Below are positions 1-11,179 of a stretch of DNA of 64,000 nucleotides, one piece after another. The stretch covers positions 1,210,071-1,274,070 of the forward strand of contig LSRX01000060.1 in the NCBI GenBank assembly GCA_001939145.1, written 5' to 3'. The position numbers and the translations under genes were made by a program. Under the pieces are notes generated by a model that saw only the letters and a program-made list of their open reading frames with translations, searched no databases and was not told the origin of the DNA. How positions within the stretch are numbered: the first letter of the stretch is position 1; each line of letters begins with the position of its first letter. This DNA comes from Symbiodinium microadriaticum (lineage: Eukaryota > Sar > Dinophyceae > Suessiales > Symbiodiniaceae).

Positions 1-1021
1 CCATGCGCATGACTACATCGTCGGCTGCAGCTTGGCCTACCGCCAGCTGGACCAATGCCTGCTCCCAGTGCGAGCCCCCGCTGCAAGCGCCCACTGCCAA
101 GGTGTAGCTCACAGCATTCGCACGCAGCCCTTCCTGCCAAACTGCTTGCAATAGCCTCAAAGCAAGTTGCCACTGCCTGCCTCGGACGCAGGCCGCCACG
201 GCTGCATTGCAAGTGATGACGTCCTTCTGTAGCCGCCGAGCATTCAATTCCACAAGCAGGTCCAAGCTGCGCTGCCACTCCGCCGCTTTCGCACAGGCAC
301 TTATGGCCGCATTGAAGACGATGAGGTTAGCCTTTTCGATTAATTGCAAGGCTCTCTGCCATTGTCCCCCACGCTCCATCGACGTGACGACTGCCCCTTG
401 GCAAACCAGGTTTCCTCGAACTGAGGCAGCACGCATGTTCTGCAAAAGACTGGTCGAGTGCACCCAGGTCTCTCCTCTCAGACATGCCAAACAGTTGGTG
501 TACGTAAATACATCAGCATAGTGTTCGGGAAGGGGCGAGACTCTCTTTCTGAGAAGACTCAGCACACCCTCCCATGCATCATCCCAGGTGCTACAAGCAC
601 GGATCACGGTGTTCAGAGTCTGGGGCTCTGCAACCATGGCCCCCTGAAGAGCGCCTTCCAGTGTGCTGACAGCCTGCTGCCACTTCATGCCCAAGCTTTG
701 CACTTGAAGAGCAGTGTTGCAAGAACTTATGCTCTGCTGCAGGCTGTGGTTAACCAGGGCCGAAAGGGCCAGTAATGCAAAACGCCATTGCTGTGCTCGT
801 CCACAACTGTTGCCAGCAGTGTTGCAAGTGATCACACTCCACCCGATGCTCTTCTGAAGTAGCTGCACCGCCAAGGACAGGGCCTGGCGCCAGAGCGCGT
901 CGGAAGCAAAGGCTTTGACCACTGAATTGTAATTGATCACCCGCACGCGGAGCTTCGCAGCCTGAATCTCGGACACTTGCCCAAGAGCCTCCGGCCAGGT
1001 GGCCTTTAGTATTTGGATCAT
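1..1021 (-). CDS. Pentatricopeptide-repeat (PPR) protein, C-terminal side cut by window edge
   Basis: An uninterrupted minus-strand frame of about 340 codons runs off the window start. It is built of about 35-residue helical-hairpin repeats with recurring cores such as GQWQRALQLI, EWQRSLDLL, VITCNAAVAAC and RQWQLALRLL, the form typical of dinoflagellate PPR proteins. PPR proteins bind single-stranded RNA one base per repeat, usually in plastids or mitochondria. The first ATG in frame is at 1021. The frame itself stays open to a TGA near 1,104, so an upstream exon or a slightly earlier start is possible. No targeting peptide can be judged. The last visible repeat continues beyond base 1. The family is sure; the RNA target cannot be read from sequence. 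Confidence 0.85.
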   Translation of the reverse strand, partial: MIQILKATWPEALGQVSEIQAAKLRVRVINYNSVVKAFASDALWRQALSLAVQLLQKSIGWSVITCNTAGNSCGRAQQWRFALLALSALVNHSLQQSISSCNTALQVQSLGMKWQQAVSTLEGALQGAMVAEPQTLNTVIRACSTWDDAWEGVLSLLRKRVSPLPEHYADVFTYTNCLACLRGETWVHSTSLLQNMRAASVRGNLVCQGAVVTSMERGGQWQRALQLIEKANLIVFNAAISACAKAAEWQRSLDLLVELNARRLQKDVITCNAAVAACVRGRQWQLALRLLQAVWQEGLRANAVSYTLAVGACSGGSHWEQALVQLAVGQAAADDVVMRM

Positions 1022-3900
1022 GGTCTGAGCGGGATCCGTCTTCGATCTGACCAACAGCGAGGGTGGCCTCCCGACCTGTAAAGCTTGCCGGACCCGTCAT
1101 GGGGTCAAGTCTCACGCTGTTTCACGTCTTCCCTGACCCGATGACCCGATCGCTCCTACAGCCGCTCTGAGCCGAAGAATTCCGGAGCTCATTCCAAGCA
1201 TTCCCCAATTCAAACTTGAAAAACCCACAAGTGCCCCCCTCTGCCCCTTTTGCTGCAGCGGGGCCCCATCTGCTCCCCCAGCTTCCACGTAACTTCGGCC
1301 AGCATGTGCATGCCAGCCTCAGCAAGGCAGAGCTCGTGTTGAGCTGCGCAGGAGACAGCTTCGGACCCCGACGAGCTTGGCCCCGCCATTGGAGTCGCCG
1401 TTGGTGACTGCCAAGACCAAGATCCAGCAGCCAGATGAAGATACTCAGACTACCAGTGTGCGACAAGATACTAACTTGTGAACTTCAGACGTCTCTACCA
1501 AAACAGCTTCAACGGGCGTCTCCAGCTCAAATCCCTCCAGTGCCACCTCGGCCTCGGGAGTGAATTATGCTTGCAATACCTCAGCTCCCACGCGGCGATG
1601 CCAGGAACAGGGCCGGTCTGTGCATGTCAGCCAGGCGGCCCAGCTCTGTGGCATACTTGTACAGTCGCCGAGTAATGCGATTCGCTACCTGTTCGACGTT
1701 GTCACATCATGTCAAACCGGAACCCGACCCAGGACGAAAGCCACTCTGTGCGCAACCTGAAACCCCTTCTGGGTACGACTTGCGCCTTGAGCATGAACGC
1801 GTCGTTGCTCGGCAAGTCCACAGCGGGTAGCAGCGACACGTCGCGCTGCACAGAGACGAGGATCCAAATGTCCTGCGGAAGGATGCCAGCACTCTGTGAT
1901 GTGGCTGCCCTGAATCGGCCTGCCTCACCGGTGGCACTATCAGTCGCAAGGACGAGGCCACGCATTGAGAGGAGGTTGAGAAAGAACTCACCTGTCTCCA
2001 AACGACAAGAACATAACCGGCAAATCATTGAATGCATTCCAAGTTTGTTCCAGTAGGCTTGTAAGAGTGCAAGATGCACGTCGAATTCGTCATATCAATA
2101 TGTCGCGTAAACGAGTGACGTCTCGTGCCCTCCCGTACCCTTGTTCTGCCGGGCTGCTATGACCATTCAAGATGAGAAGGGTTCGGAGATGACTAGCTTC
2201 GGGTCTGGGGCTAGTCTTTGAAGGATTTTACGGAGATCGGGCGTTGATGATCGACGAACGGTTGTCTCACAAGCACCAAACATAGAGGCGCTGGCAGCGT
2301 GCTTTCCGATTCTGCTGCGGGCACAGCAAGCTTCGCAACGGGAATAGTTCTTAAGTGATGTGGTGGGGCTGTAACTCAAGTCGTGAACACTTGCAGTTGC
2401 AACCCAGGCAACGTACTTGCACCGCTGCTTCGTACAACCTACAAACTTCGAAAGCAGATGATCTTAGTTAACTTTCCACTATCAGAAACATGAAATCCTA
2501 CACAAACCGCAACTCATCAAAGCGGTTCAGGCATGACGAGCTTCTTCAATCCGCGACACCCTCCACTTTGGTTTTTTGGATTGGCCTGAAACAAAATCAG
2601 CAGTCAAGAATCACGACATTGGACTAGCAGCGGGTCATGAGATCCTCGACGCAATTCGATTTGCTGCCGGGCTGACCGAGGGACTACTGGATGGCTGAGG
2701 ATCTGAGTGCGGATGGCTGTTGTAGGGGTGGGGGGTTCTCCTAGCCGGAGCGTCCGACTCAGCCTGGCCTTGTATGGCCTTGTGACTCGTGTTCTGCGTT
2801 GCGGCTCATGCCCTCATTGCAGTCATCGCTTGTGTCCGGCCGAGATCTTTCATTGGCTTGACACGGCCTCCGCCCGAGACGCCCAGTTACTAGTGGAACC
2901 TGGGCCAACCTCCTGTAAAGACCAGGAGGCCTCCTGAGGGTCGACTTTCGGATGCACTGTCCCGCGCCTGATTTGCGTCGGTTGACGAGGATGGAAGTGA
3001 AGGGCCTCGGCTTGCAAATCCGTGAAGCACCACGAGCCACGGACATGAGGTTCCCCCTTCTTGGATTGCTGATCAAGTTGGAGGAACAAAATGAATTTTT
3101 GTTGTGGCGCCGCTGGCGACGAAAATCTGCTACCCGACCCCAGAGGCGTCGGGATAGCAGAAGGAACCCATGTTTGGGGTACAGGCTCTTTACCCTAGAC
3201 TGCCAGTCTGGCATTCCGATCGCCTTCCACTCCCGGCGTTCCAGAGAAAGCTCAATGGACACGTATCGGCTTGGGTTTCTGTAATATTTCTGCCCCGACT
3301 GATTCCGTTCTGAGGCGGCATGACACCCGGCTTCGCGCTATGATTTTCTGCAGCTGCGTTCTGCTTCCACCGCTTTTCTTTGGCCAAGAAGCGCGCCGGT
3401 CTCGCAAGCCAGGCGCAGCGCCGCCCCAGCATCGTTCGGACAGCCAGAGTTGAGGAAACGGCAATTCTCACCTCACGTCTGACACAGAATGGGTTTAGGC
3501 TCGATCTAACATGAGCTTGGATAAGACACGCAGTGGCAATGCAAGCAAAGCAACAAAAGTAAAGACTATGAGTGCTCTGCTCCTCAAGCAATTGCCCGTT
3601 TAAATATGGACCGCACAGTGTGCGAAAACTCAAACGAAGCAGCGCGATTGCAAGTCAGTTCGGTACACGCAAACAGATGCCATGCCGTGTCACCGACCGA
3701 CTCCTCCGCTGAATAGCCGGTGAGTCGGTGAAACTCCTCGGAGACCGCCTCAGATGCCAAAGGGAGAGAGGAAGCTCCGAAGTGTGACGAGCCATCTCCG
3801 CCCTCCGTCCCGTTTTTTCATGTCGACCTTTGAAGCCCAAGCCCCTTCAGACGAGTCTCGATAAGCTCGAAGTCCAGACCAGTAGGATCCGCGATTGCGA
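1022..3900. other. Unassigned, no supported gene
   Basis: No protein motif was recognised on either strand. Two minus-strand open stretches (about 2,759-3,262 and 3,190-3,633) are long but have basic, cysteine- and serine-scattered translations without repeats or domain signatures, and overlap open frames on the other strand. They may be intron, untranslated sequence or decayed repeat. A short minus-strand stretch near 1,230-1,400 could be a non-PPR exon but has no support beyond openness. Confidence 0.4.
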
Positions 3901-3940
3901 CCTCGGTCCGGATCCCTCTTGGTCGTGTGCTTTACTTCGC

Positions 3941-5614
3941 TCAGCCACTGCATCCTTTCGACATTGACATGGATCTGGCATTGCTTCGTAGTTGTTCCGC
4001 CTCACACAACAACCGAGACTCTCCGTGCCAGGTCGCACTGAAGTCGCACTCGGCCACCGCTGCACAGATCGCTTTGGATATCAGGTCGTCCTTGTCGTCC
4101 TCCTGTTGTAGCCGCAACATCAACGCTGCAATGCTCTATGCACACGTGCCTGTACGGCAAAATGTAGTTCACTCATAAATTCATGAAGTTTACATGCCAG
4201 ATGAGATGAGGAGTGCACAAAACCAAGGACTTTTGGTGTTTCAGTTTTCAACAGCAGTTCGAGGTTAGCTTCGATGCAATAGGTATGGGGGATAAACGGA
4301 TAATCTGAGTGGACGCCTGATAAGCCGCAACCCTGCGCGGGAGACCCCAGACCCAACCCATTATGCAGGGCTTCCTCGAGAAGAAGGAATGTATTGTTAC
4401 GATTTGGAAGCAAGATTGCAGTCGAAGGCCTAGAAATGCGAAACACATTGAAGATCTCGGGCTTCAGCAGTAGAAATGCACATCGGGCACGGCCACTACT
4501 GCTACGAGTCCTATGTACGAATCACTCGTCACTAACCTCTATGCAATGTAGGAATAACCAACCATGCCGCTCTCGGAAACGGAATCAGCCTTCCCCCTCT
4601 TCCCTGGTCTGCACCCTTCCGCCTTCGTGTCACAAGGCCCTACGTGCTGTGTGCGTGACGACTTGCACAGCGTCTCAGAAAGCCAAATGCAGCTCCATGT
4701 AGGCCGAGGACTGAGAAGCACATGACGTGGCAAGTTACAAACCTGTGCACTTTGGTTGCCTGAGCCACATCCCATTCACAACTTTGCGATTCTTCAGGCA
4801 TGCTTGATCCAGCACGACAACCTCTGGAGTTTGAAAGGGTCTCCATCTTCTGCATGTGAGGCTCCTGCTTCTCCTCCTGCGACTCCTCATTGATGGTCTG
4901 GTCGAAGTTCGCCAATCCCAGGCCCTCAAAGCCGTCAAAGGCCATCTGGAGTCGGTGCAAGGCAACGGCGTGAGTCGGTCCCCGCTTACCCAGCAGGGCC
5001 TGAGGGCGACTCGGAGTTGGGCACGAGGACTGCCTCCCAAACTGGCCTGCTCAGACGGAGATCTAAAGCCGGAGTCCGGTTACAGACCGAGGAGTCTGGG
5101 CCTTGTCTCGGGTCCTGGGTCTTCGGCCTCTGGCTCACGACGGGCTCCGTGCATTTCCGCACCCAGAAGTCGCCCTGCCTCGGTTGCTCTTCCGTAGGCT
5201 CTTATTGCTTTATGAAAGCCTCGCCTTGTCGCAAAGTCTGTGAACTGCCGCGACATGAGCTCCTGCGAGTGCAAAGCAGCAAAGACTGCCAGCCCTGCAC
5301 CCTGCAGACTGAAGCGTCGCAGGCGTGGCGCAACAGATCGCGGAGAATTACGAATCCCAGGATGTCTCCAGGGCTGCAGCATCGCTGAACTCAGTGCACT
5401 GGCGGCTCAAAGAAGCAGCCGATGAGAACTCGGAGCTCGCGTCCTTGGCTGGAGCGAGTGGACATGAGTGGACAGACAGCCAGGGTATCGCGAACGGATT
5501 CCTCTTCCTCTCTTCCTTGCTCCCCACTTCCTGCTGGCTTTCAACATTGGTTTGGCGATGCCATTGTCGAAACTGATCCTTGTTTAGCTGTGTTGAATGT
5601 TGAGCCGGGGCCAT
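3941..5614 (-). CDS. Putative multi-exon protein-coding gene, function unknown
   Basis: Several adjacent minus-strand frames have the acidic, helical composition of real exons while competing frames do not. They are about 5,460-5,614 (DQFRQWHRQTNVESQQEV), 5,348-5,460 (SSAASLSRQCTEFSDAAALE), 5,130-5,330 (FTDFATRRGFHKAIRAYGRA), 4,740-4,960 (RLQMAFDGFEGLGLANFDQ), 4,120-4,446 (NLELLLKTETPKVLGFVHSS) and 3,941-4,123 (DDKDDLISKAICAAVAECDF). Exon borders were not fixed and the order is inferred from strand only. No domain was recognised. The stretches could belong to more than one gene. Confidence 0.35.
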
Positions 5615-7170
5615 TCAGAATGCAAATCAGGCCAGACTACGCACGTTAACCTCATAAAGCAGAGGCTGTAATGGGCTGCGTGTACAGGGAAAGAAAATCT
5701 TTAATCCGCTCTAGGCGGCCCCGTCGGATGGCGCCGGGGGCTCCCGAGGACAGGAGCCTGCAGCCAGGCTGTCCTGGACAGGTCGTGGTCGTGTGTTCTG
5801 TAGTCTTTCCGGATGGCACTCTCCACGAAGCGCTTGAAGCACTTACGATGTGGTTGAAGCACTAGCTATGCGGCCTAGGCTGGACGGAATAGGGAAACAG
5901 AGCTGGCGAGGCGGGCTCCAGGTATCCCATCTGCAACCACAACCACATCAGCTAATAGGGAAACAGAGCTGGGCTGGCCAGAAGGCATCATCATATCCCA
6001 TCACATCCAACATCCAACTTGAATGATGTTCGCCACCTTCCACGACAATTGGACCAGCTGTTGCTGGCACGTCCTCATATCACTTGGAAGGGGCCTTCAA
6101 GGGACTCGGAGATTGCATCGGATTGCCCTGGGCGACTTGCCGGACTCCTTTCTGAGACACGTTTTGCGTGTCCTCGGGGATGCAGTCCATCATGGCATGA
6201 CGCGATTGGCTGCTCAAGGCAGATGGTGCGATGGCCGTTTGCCGCCTCTGTGTAGATGAGGGTTGCAGGATGGCCTGTAAGCTTGTGATAAGTATGACGA
6301 GATAGGCAAGGAAGCTTTAGATGCATGCTGCATGAGGTTAGATTCAGATGCACTGGAAACTCGACCGTAGAATCAGATGTCACTGCGCTTGACGACGACA
6401 AGACTGGCTGAAACTACTGCACAACATGTGTCAGGCAATGACCATGTGAACCCGAAGCTGCCAAAAACGAAGAAATTGCCACTCAGACAAGACCTTCACA
6501 TCATGAGCACAATTGCTATTTAATTATCACATCACAAGCTGCTACAAGCTTCTTTCGCCACTCGGGATTGCAGAAGTATGTAGTGCCTGAAGCCTTACCG
6601 TGCTCGCTTTACGCTGTACAGGGTGTTCGCTTTGCGAACTCTGCAATACGACAACTGTCCTCTTTCGTCCCTAACGAGGATTCATGCTGCAGACTTCCTC
6701 TCAATGCGGCGAAGTTCCCGCGGTCTCCAAGCTGGACAATCGTTGCCTTGGTCAGATTCGCAAAAGAGCTGCGCTCTACGTCTTTACCCACCAACAGGCA
6801 ACACATGCAAAGAAAGGACAACTCCCAAGAGCTTTGGAAGAGCACTCCGAGAGTGCAGCTTTGCAAAGAACCGTCGCACTATGTCGCACTCATGATTCCA
6901 AACAGAGGCTTGACAGAAGCAGCACTGATGCTCGAGGCTTGCCAGAGACGCTGCACAGCGCAAAATTTCGCAGGCCACGACAAGATGAGTCAACAAATGT
7001 CAACAACACCTCTGCGCTAGGACTCGAATGCAACACAAATCAGCAATGCCTCCGAAAGCCCCAAAGCTAGCAGTGGGCAAGTGCCTCTTGTGCTGTTCAA
7101 TTGTCGTCGTCAACACCGCAAGACATGAGCTGCCTCCTGCGCGGTCTTTCTACCCTCCTCGCAGACCACT
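5615..7170. other. Unassigned, no supported gene
   Basis: Short open frames exist on both strands between 6,568 and 7,070, overlapping one another with equal plausibility and no motif. The sequence 5,880-5,960 carries a near-duplicate phrase (ATAGGGAAACAGAGCTGG at about 5,890 and again at 5,956). Nothing here can be called a gene with confidence. Confidence 0.35.
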
Positions 7171-7379
7171 TCACCCCACACTCATCGTTGCAAACCTCCA
7201 AACCGCTGTGCCAGTCTTCATGGTTTTGCCCTCCTTCCGCGCCCTAGCGTTGCTGCTCGCAGGGTGTTCTGCACGCTGGTATTTCTTTTCAGCAAAGCTT
7301 CCCTGAATCAAGGCACACACATTCAAACAAACAAACCCCTCCTGCACGTGAGATTCTGCCCAGCAGCCCCAGCGGAGCA

Positions 7380-8323
7380 TGCCCAGAGAAACGACAGCTG
7401 GCATACCACTTTCCAGAAGTCGCCGTAGCGACTGTGCGTCAGGTGTTGGTCCAACAGCCCTCATTGAGCCTGCCAGACAGCACAGCCCCACAGTCGTGAA
7501 CGGAAGACTTCGGCCGAGGCACCGTTGCCAGTAGATTCCAGAAGGAGGTGGCTCTCGTTTGGAAGCATAGCCACCACCGTCACGGCAGCTTCGAGTGTGC
7601 CAGCTTGCGTTGACCAGCACTCTGACCAATCCGACCAGCCGCCTCTGACAGGGAAAAGCGATTGAATGCACAGCTCCTTCAGCCTCAAGACTTACAGTGA
7701 CTTACAGGTTTCGCTGCGCATGTCACACCTGAGATCATCTCGAGGTTAAGCCGTGCTTCGCCCTCCAGGAAGCCAAGCTGCAGAGCCATCTGCAAAGGGT
7801 CTGCAGCTGGGCCATCGGCCCACTCAAAAGCCAAGGGTGCAGTCCAGATCTCCGTCCTTTCTAACCTCTCTCCCTCTGCTTCCGCCAGCGGCTGAAGTCT
7901 CAGGACCGCCGCAAAGAGAAGTCGGTTTTCTGGCTTCGCTGCACGCACAGCCGCCATGGCACAGAGCAAGGCTTCCCTGGACAAGGCGGGCCAGCGGTCC
8001 TCCTCCGTGGGGACCCAGCCTGCGAGCTCACCTGCCTTCTCGCGCCAGCGCAGTAGTTTCAACGTGCTGAACCTCGCCAGGGCCTCCTCAAGCCATTTTT
8101 GGCCCAAGCTGGCCAAGGGGAAGCCGAACTGCACAGGCAGGCAGTTCAGGGAGCGCGTCAGCTCCGAGATCCTCGCTGTTCTTTCTGCCACCGGAGAGAG
8201 CAGCACGTTCACAGCAGGAGAGACATGCGCAAGCCGTTGGAGATCGCGAGGCGCAGCCACCGCGGCCACTGTCCAGAGAGCATCTCCCAATGCCGGCAGC
8301 AGGGCCCCCGAAGCGCCCTGCAT
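7380..8323 (-). CDS. Putative alanine/leucine-rich helical protein, function unknown
   Basis: A 212-codon minus-strand frame begins with ATG at 8,323 (MQGASGALLPALGDALWTVA) and is rich in Ala, Leu, Arg and Glu in a helical pattern. It includes RDLQRLAHVSPAVNVLLSPV, which loosely recalls an F-box-like start, and WREKAGELAGWVPTEEDRWP. Coding support weakens after EGEARLNLEM at about 7,740, where an intron probably starts. Two likely downstream exons follow, about 7,500-7,640 (TLEAAVTVVAMLPNESHLLL) and about 7,375-7,450 (DAQSLRRLLESGMPAVVSL). No family was recognised; the F-box resemblance is only a hint. Confidence 0.45.
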
Positions 8324-8339
8324 TGCTACTGGCTACTAG

Positions 8340-9800
8340 TGTGTGAAAATCCAAAAGTGAAACAAGTCACGCCATGTCATGCTGTGCTGAGCTGTCGAAA
8401 GCCATTTGATCTGAAGTCTGTTGTATCTCTTGTGCGTTGGTGCTCAAGGAAAGAACCTTTTCGGCGAGGTTCAGCCAGTTAAATGGTCACCATGCAAGGG
8501 CTACTTAATGTGCCGCATGCATGCAGATATCAAGCAACCGAACGGCCTTTGCTGGGCTTCGATTTTGCGCAGGACTCAGCGACTATAGCCTGACATGCTT
8601 AAAGCTACCGGCATTCATGCCAGGCAGACAGCGGAAGGCAGCCTTTCAAGCTGAGAACCCTCTGAAGAAACGCCGACGAGCAGTGAGAGACATGCGGAAT
8701 GCCCGGAAAATAGGTTGGCATTCTTGAGGATCCCTTTGGATTCCTTTTTCAGACTTGTCTGTGTAGACTGCTTCCCTTTGCAGCAGCGGTACAGATGGGG
8801 TCTAGGCGAAGGCCACCCAAGCCCATCCTCCAAGCGACTTCAGCCTCTGCAAGGCACCCACACCTTCACAAAGGCTCCTGCAGGGCTTGTGACAGGCTCT
8901 GACTGCGTCTCTGCTTTGGGCACCAGTGCCTGGACGGAAGTTCCTTGAGCTTGCAATCATCCATCAGGGCCTGGGAAGGGATTTTGCACGAATGCTCCAT
9001 CAATTGTCACCTAAGGGACCTGTGCACCCTGCGACAAAGGCCTCATCCACCCAGCCACCCACCTCGCGAAGGCAGAGAAGGGCAGCGGTGTACTCTAGAC
9101 AAGCAAAAGACCTCGCGCCTTGCCCTGCGGGTGCTCCCAGGCAGCAGGAGCTGGCTGGAGCAGGGCATCGGCCTTGGTCGTTCACAGAGAACCACTAGCA
9201 AATTTGGCTCAAAAGCCAGCGATGATTGAGTACAGTCACGTTTGAGATCATGCGCCACCCTCGCACCCTCTGTGCGAAGCTGCGCCCTTGCTCTTGTCTT
9301 GGTTGGGTGAAACGGGCCTTTTCAAAAAAAGCACCTGCCTCTCTCTTTGATTGAAAGGTTAGGCGGCAAATGGATCGACATTGCCACAACGGAAGTCGAC
9401 AGGAGCAAGGCTCATGTAAGAATGCAAAACTGAGGGTCCAAGCCCGGCAGGTTCCTCGCGGAGTCACGGGCCTTAGGAACATGTGTGGCGGCATGGTCGA
9501 TGCATGTCAAGCCTGCTGCGCATCGGCATATTATCTGGAAATTTCTGGAAAAGGACCCGGCGTGCCCCCAACCAACTTGGCGAAGGTTTCCGCTACCCAC
9601 CCGGCATTGAAGCCTGAGCACATGAACAAACAAGCATGGCAGTCGTCCAGCAAGATTTCGACCAAGCAGACAATCTCCTAAGCAGTACTGCTGCTTCTCC
9701 AAATCAAAACCTGAGGCTAGGGAGACCGTGGACGGACCCGCTCAACTCCTGCAACATGCTCGCTAGATCACAGCAATCCGGATGCAAACCACTGAAGCCC
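8340..9800. other. Mostly unassigned; two weak minus-strand exon candidates
   Basis: Two minus-strand stretches look more exon-like than their surroundings: about 9,000-9,110 (EYTAALLCLREVGGWVDEAF) and about 9,200-9,350 (AGAFFEKARFTQPRQEQGRS). Neither has a recognisable domain or clear splice borders. The rest shows no gene. Confidence 0.25.
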
Positions 9801-9821
9801 GGTGCACCGCACTCTATGGAC

Positions 9822-11179
9822 TCACCGACGCCAAAAGCAAAAGAAAACGCCCTCCCCAAACCTTACCGAGCTTGAGCTCCCAAGAACCGAAGATATGAAG
9901 TATTGAGGCTCTGCACCGCCGCCACGGCGATGCTTCTGTGGATCCACCTCCTGGGCAAGATCCCGCAGCGCCTTCTCCACCTGAGACTCCGGCCAACTCA
10001 AGAACGAGCTGTGTGGGGAAAGCTCCTCTTTGGGGCTTCCATGGTCGCCAGAGCTCAGGATATGTGCTGCTGGATCCCTCCCCATCGCCTCGTTACAGTT
10101 GTCGTTTGCGGAAGATGGGATCGCAACCGCGAGCCCAAACACCAAACCCCAGCGAGGGACGAGGGAGGAGACGGCGGGTGTATGCGGGTGTCATGGAATG
10201 ATCCGAGTTAGCCAGTGCGAGCGGGAACGCCTCCATGTGGAGCATGGTAACAACCACCATAAGGATGACATTACTTTTAGCAAATAGCTGCAACTATATC
10301 TCTGTAGAACACACTGCCCCGTGCCCTAGTTTTCTGGCTGCTTAGCAGCCACGCAAAGCATGAGAGGATGGGGAGACCAAGAAGCCGAGAGACCCAGAAC
10401 CCGAGCAAGCAGCCCTGTATCATATCTGCTGGCTTCCAAAGGTGGTAGTGTCGGCCTGAACTCACAAGCGTCCTCACCCACCGGCTACAGGAAGTACGCT
10501 CCGGACTGCTCTCGAAACTACACAGCGCATGCCGGCTCTGATGCTGGGGCATATACCCAGCCCAGCGGCGTAACGGCCTGCATGCGACGAACGTTTTTGG
10601 ACAAAGTGACCCTTAGTGGTGGCCCTTTCCCGTCGAGACCGGACCACCAGTCGCGAAGCTCCAGGTGTCCAACCGCAGACTCAAGTGCAGAACGTAACAG
10701 ATAGTCATATGATGTTAGTAGCACGGACCTGCCTTTGCCTGATCGTCCGGCTTGCCACGGCCCTCACGGCCAGCATCGGCAAGGACCTTCGCAATGGCCA
10801 CCTTGCGGCTGCGAGGATCTTCCACACGGAGTCCATGTTGTTACCCGTCTCAATTTCGAGTGCAGACGTTGCGCTAGCTTTCGCACGATGTGGTCTGTTT
10901 GGAGATCTGCTTGGGTTTAGGCATCGAAGCGGAACCAAAACCAAGCACCCAGCACATCTTGAGTAGCATCCACAGTCAACCAGCGGCCCGTCCGACAACG
11001 CGACCGGAACCGCTTACGCACCCCTTGCGGCGTGCCTCCAGTTTGGCCTTGGCAGCTTCGAAGCAGCGCGAGGCCTCGCGAGGGCGAGGTTCAGACTTTG
11101 TTTCTTGGAACGAGACTGCGACTATTGAGTGACTGTACAAGAAAGCTTCTCCAACAGTACCAGTCGGTGGAAGGTTCAC
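9822..11179 (-). CDS. Putative multi-exon gene, function unknown
   Basis: A run of minus-strand exon candidates, 5' to 3': about 10,976-11,110 (PREASRCFEAAKAKLEARRK), about 10,730-10,830 (SRKVAIAKVLADAGREGRGK), about 10,518-10,720 (LLRSALESAVGHLELRDWWS, then LRVTLSKNVRRMQAVTPLGW) and about 9,860-10,040 (ESQVEKALRDLAQEVDPQKH, then EPQYFISSVLGSSSS). All are charged and helical, with better coding character than the opposite strand. Splice borders and membership of one gene are inferred. No family was recognised. Confidence 0.35.

Noticed and set aside
7590-7650. WSDWSECWST resembling a thrombospondin type-1 repeat
   Set aside because: Only the W-x-x-W-x-x-C start matches; the CxxTCG core, the basic residues and the remaining cysteines are missing.
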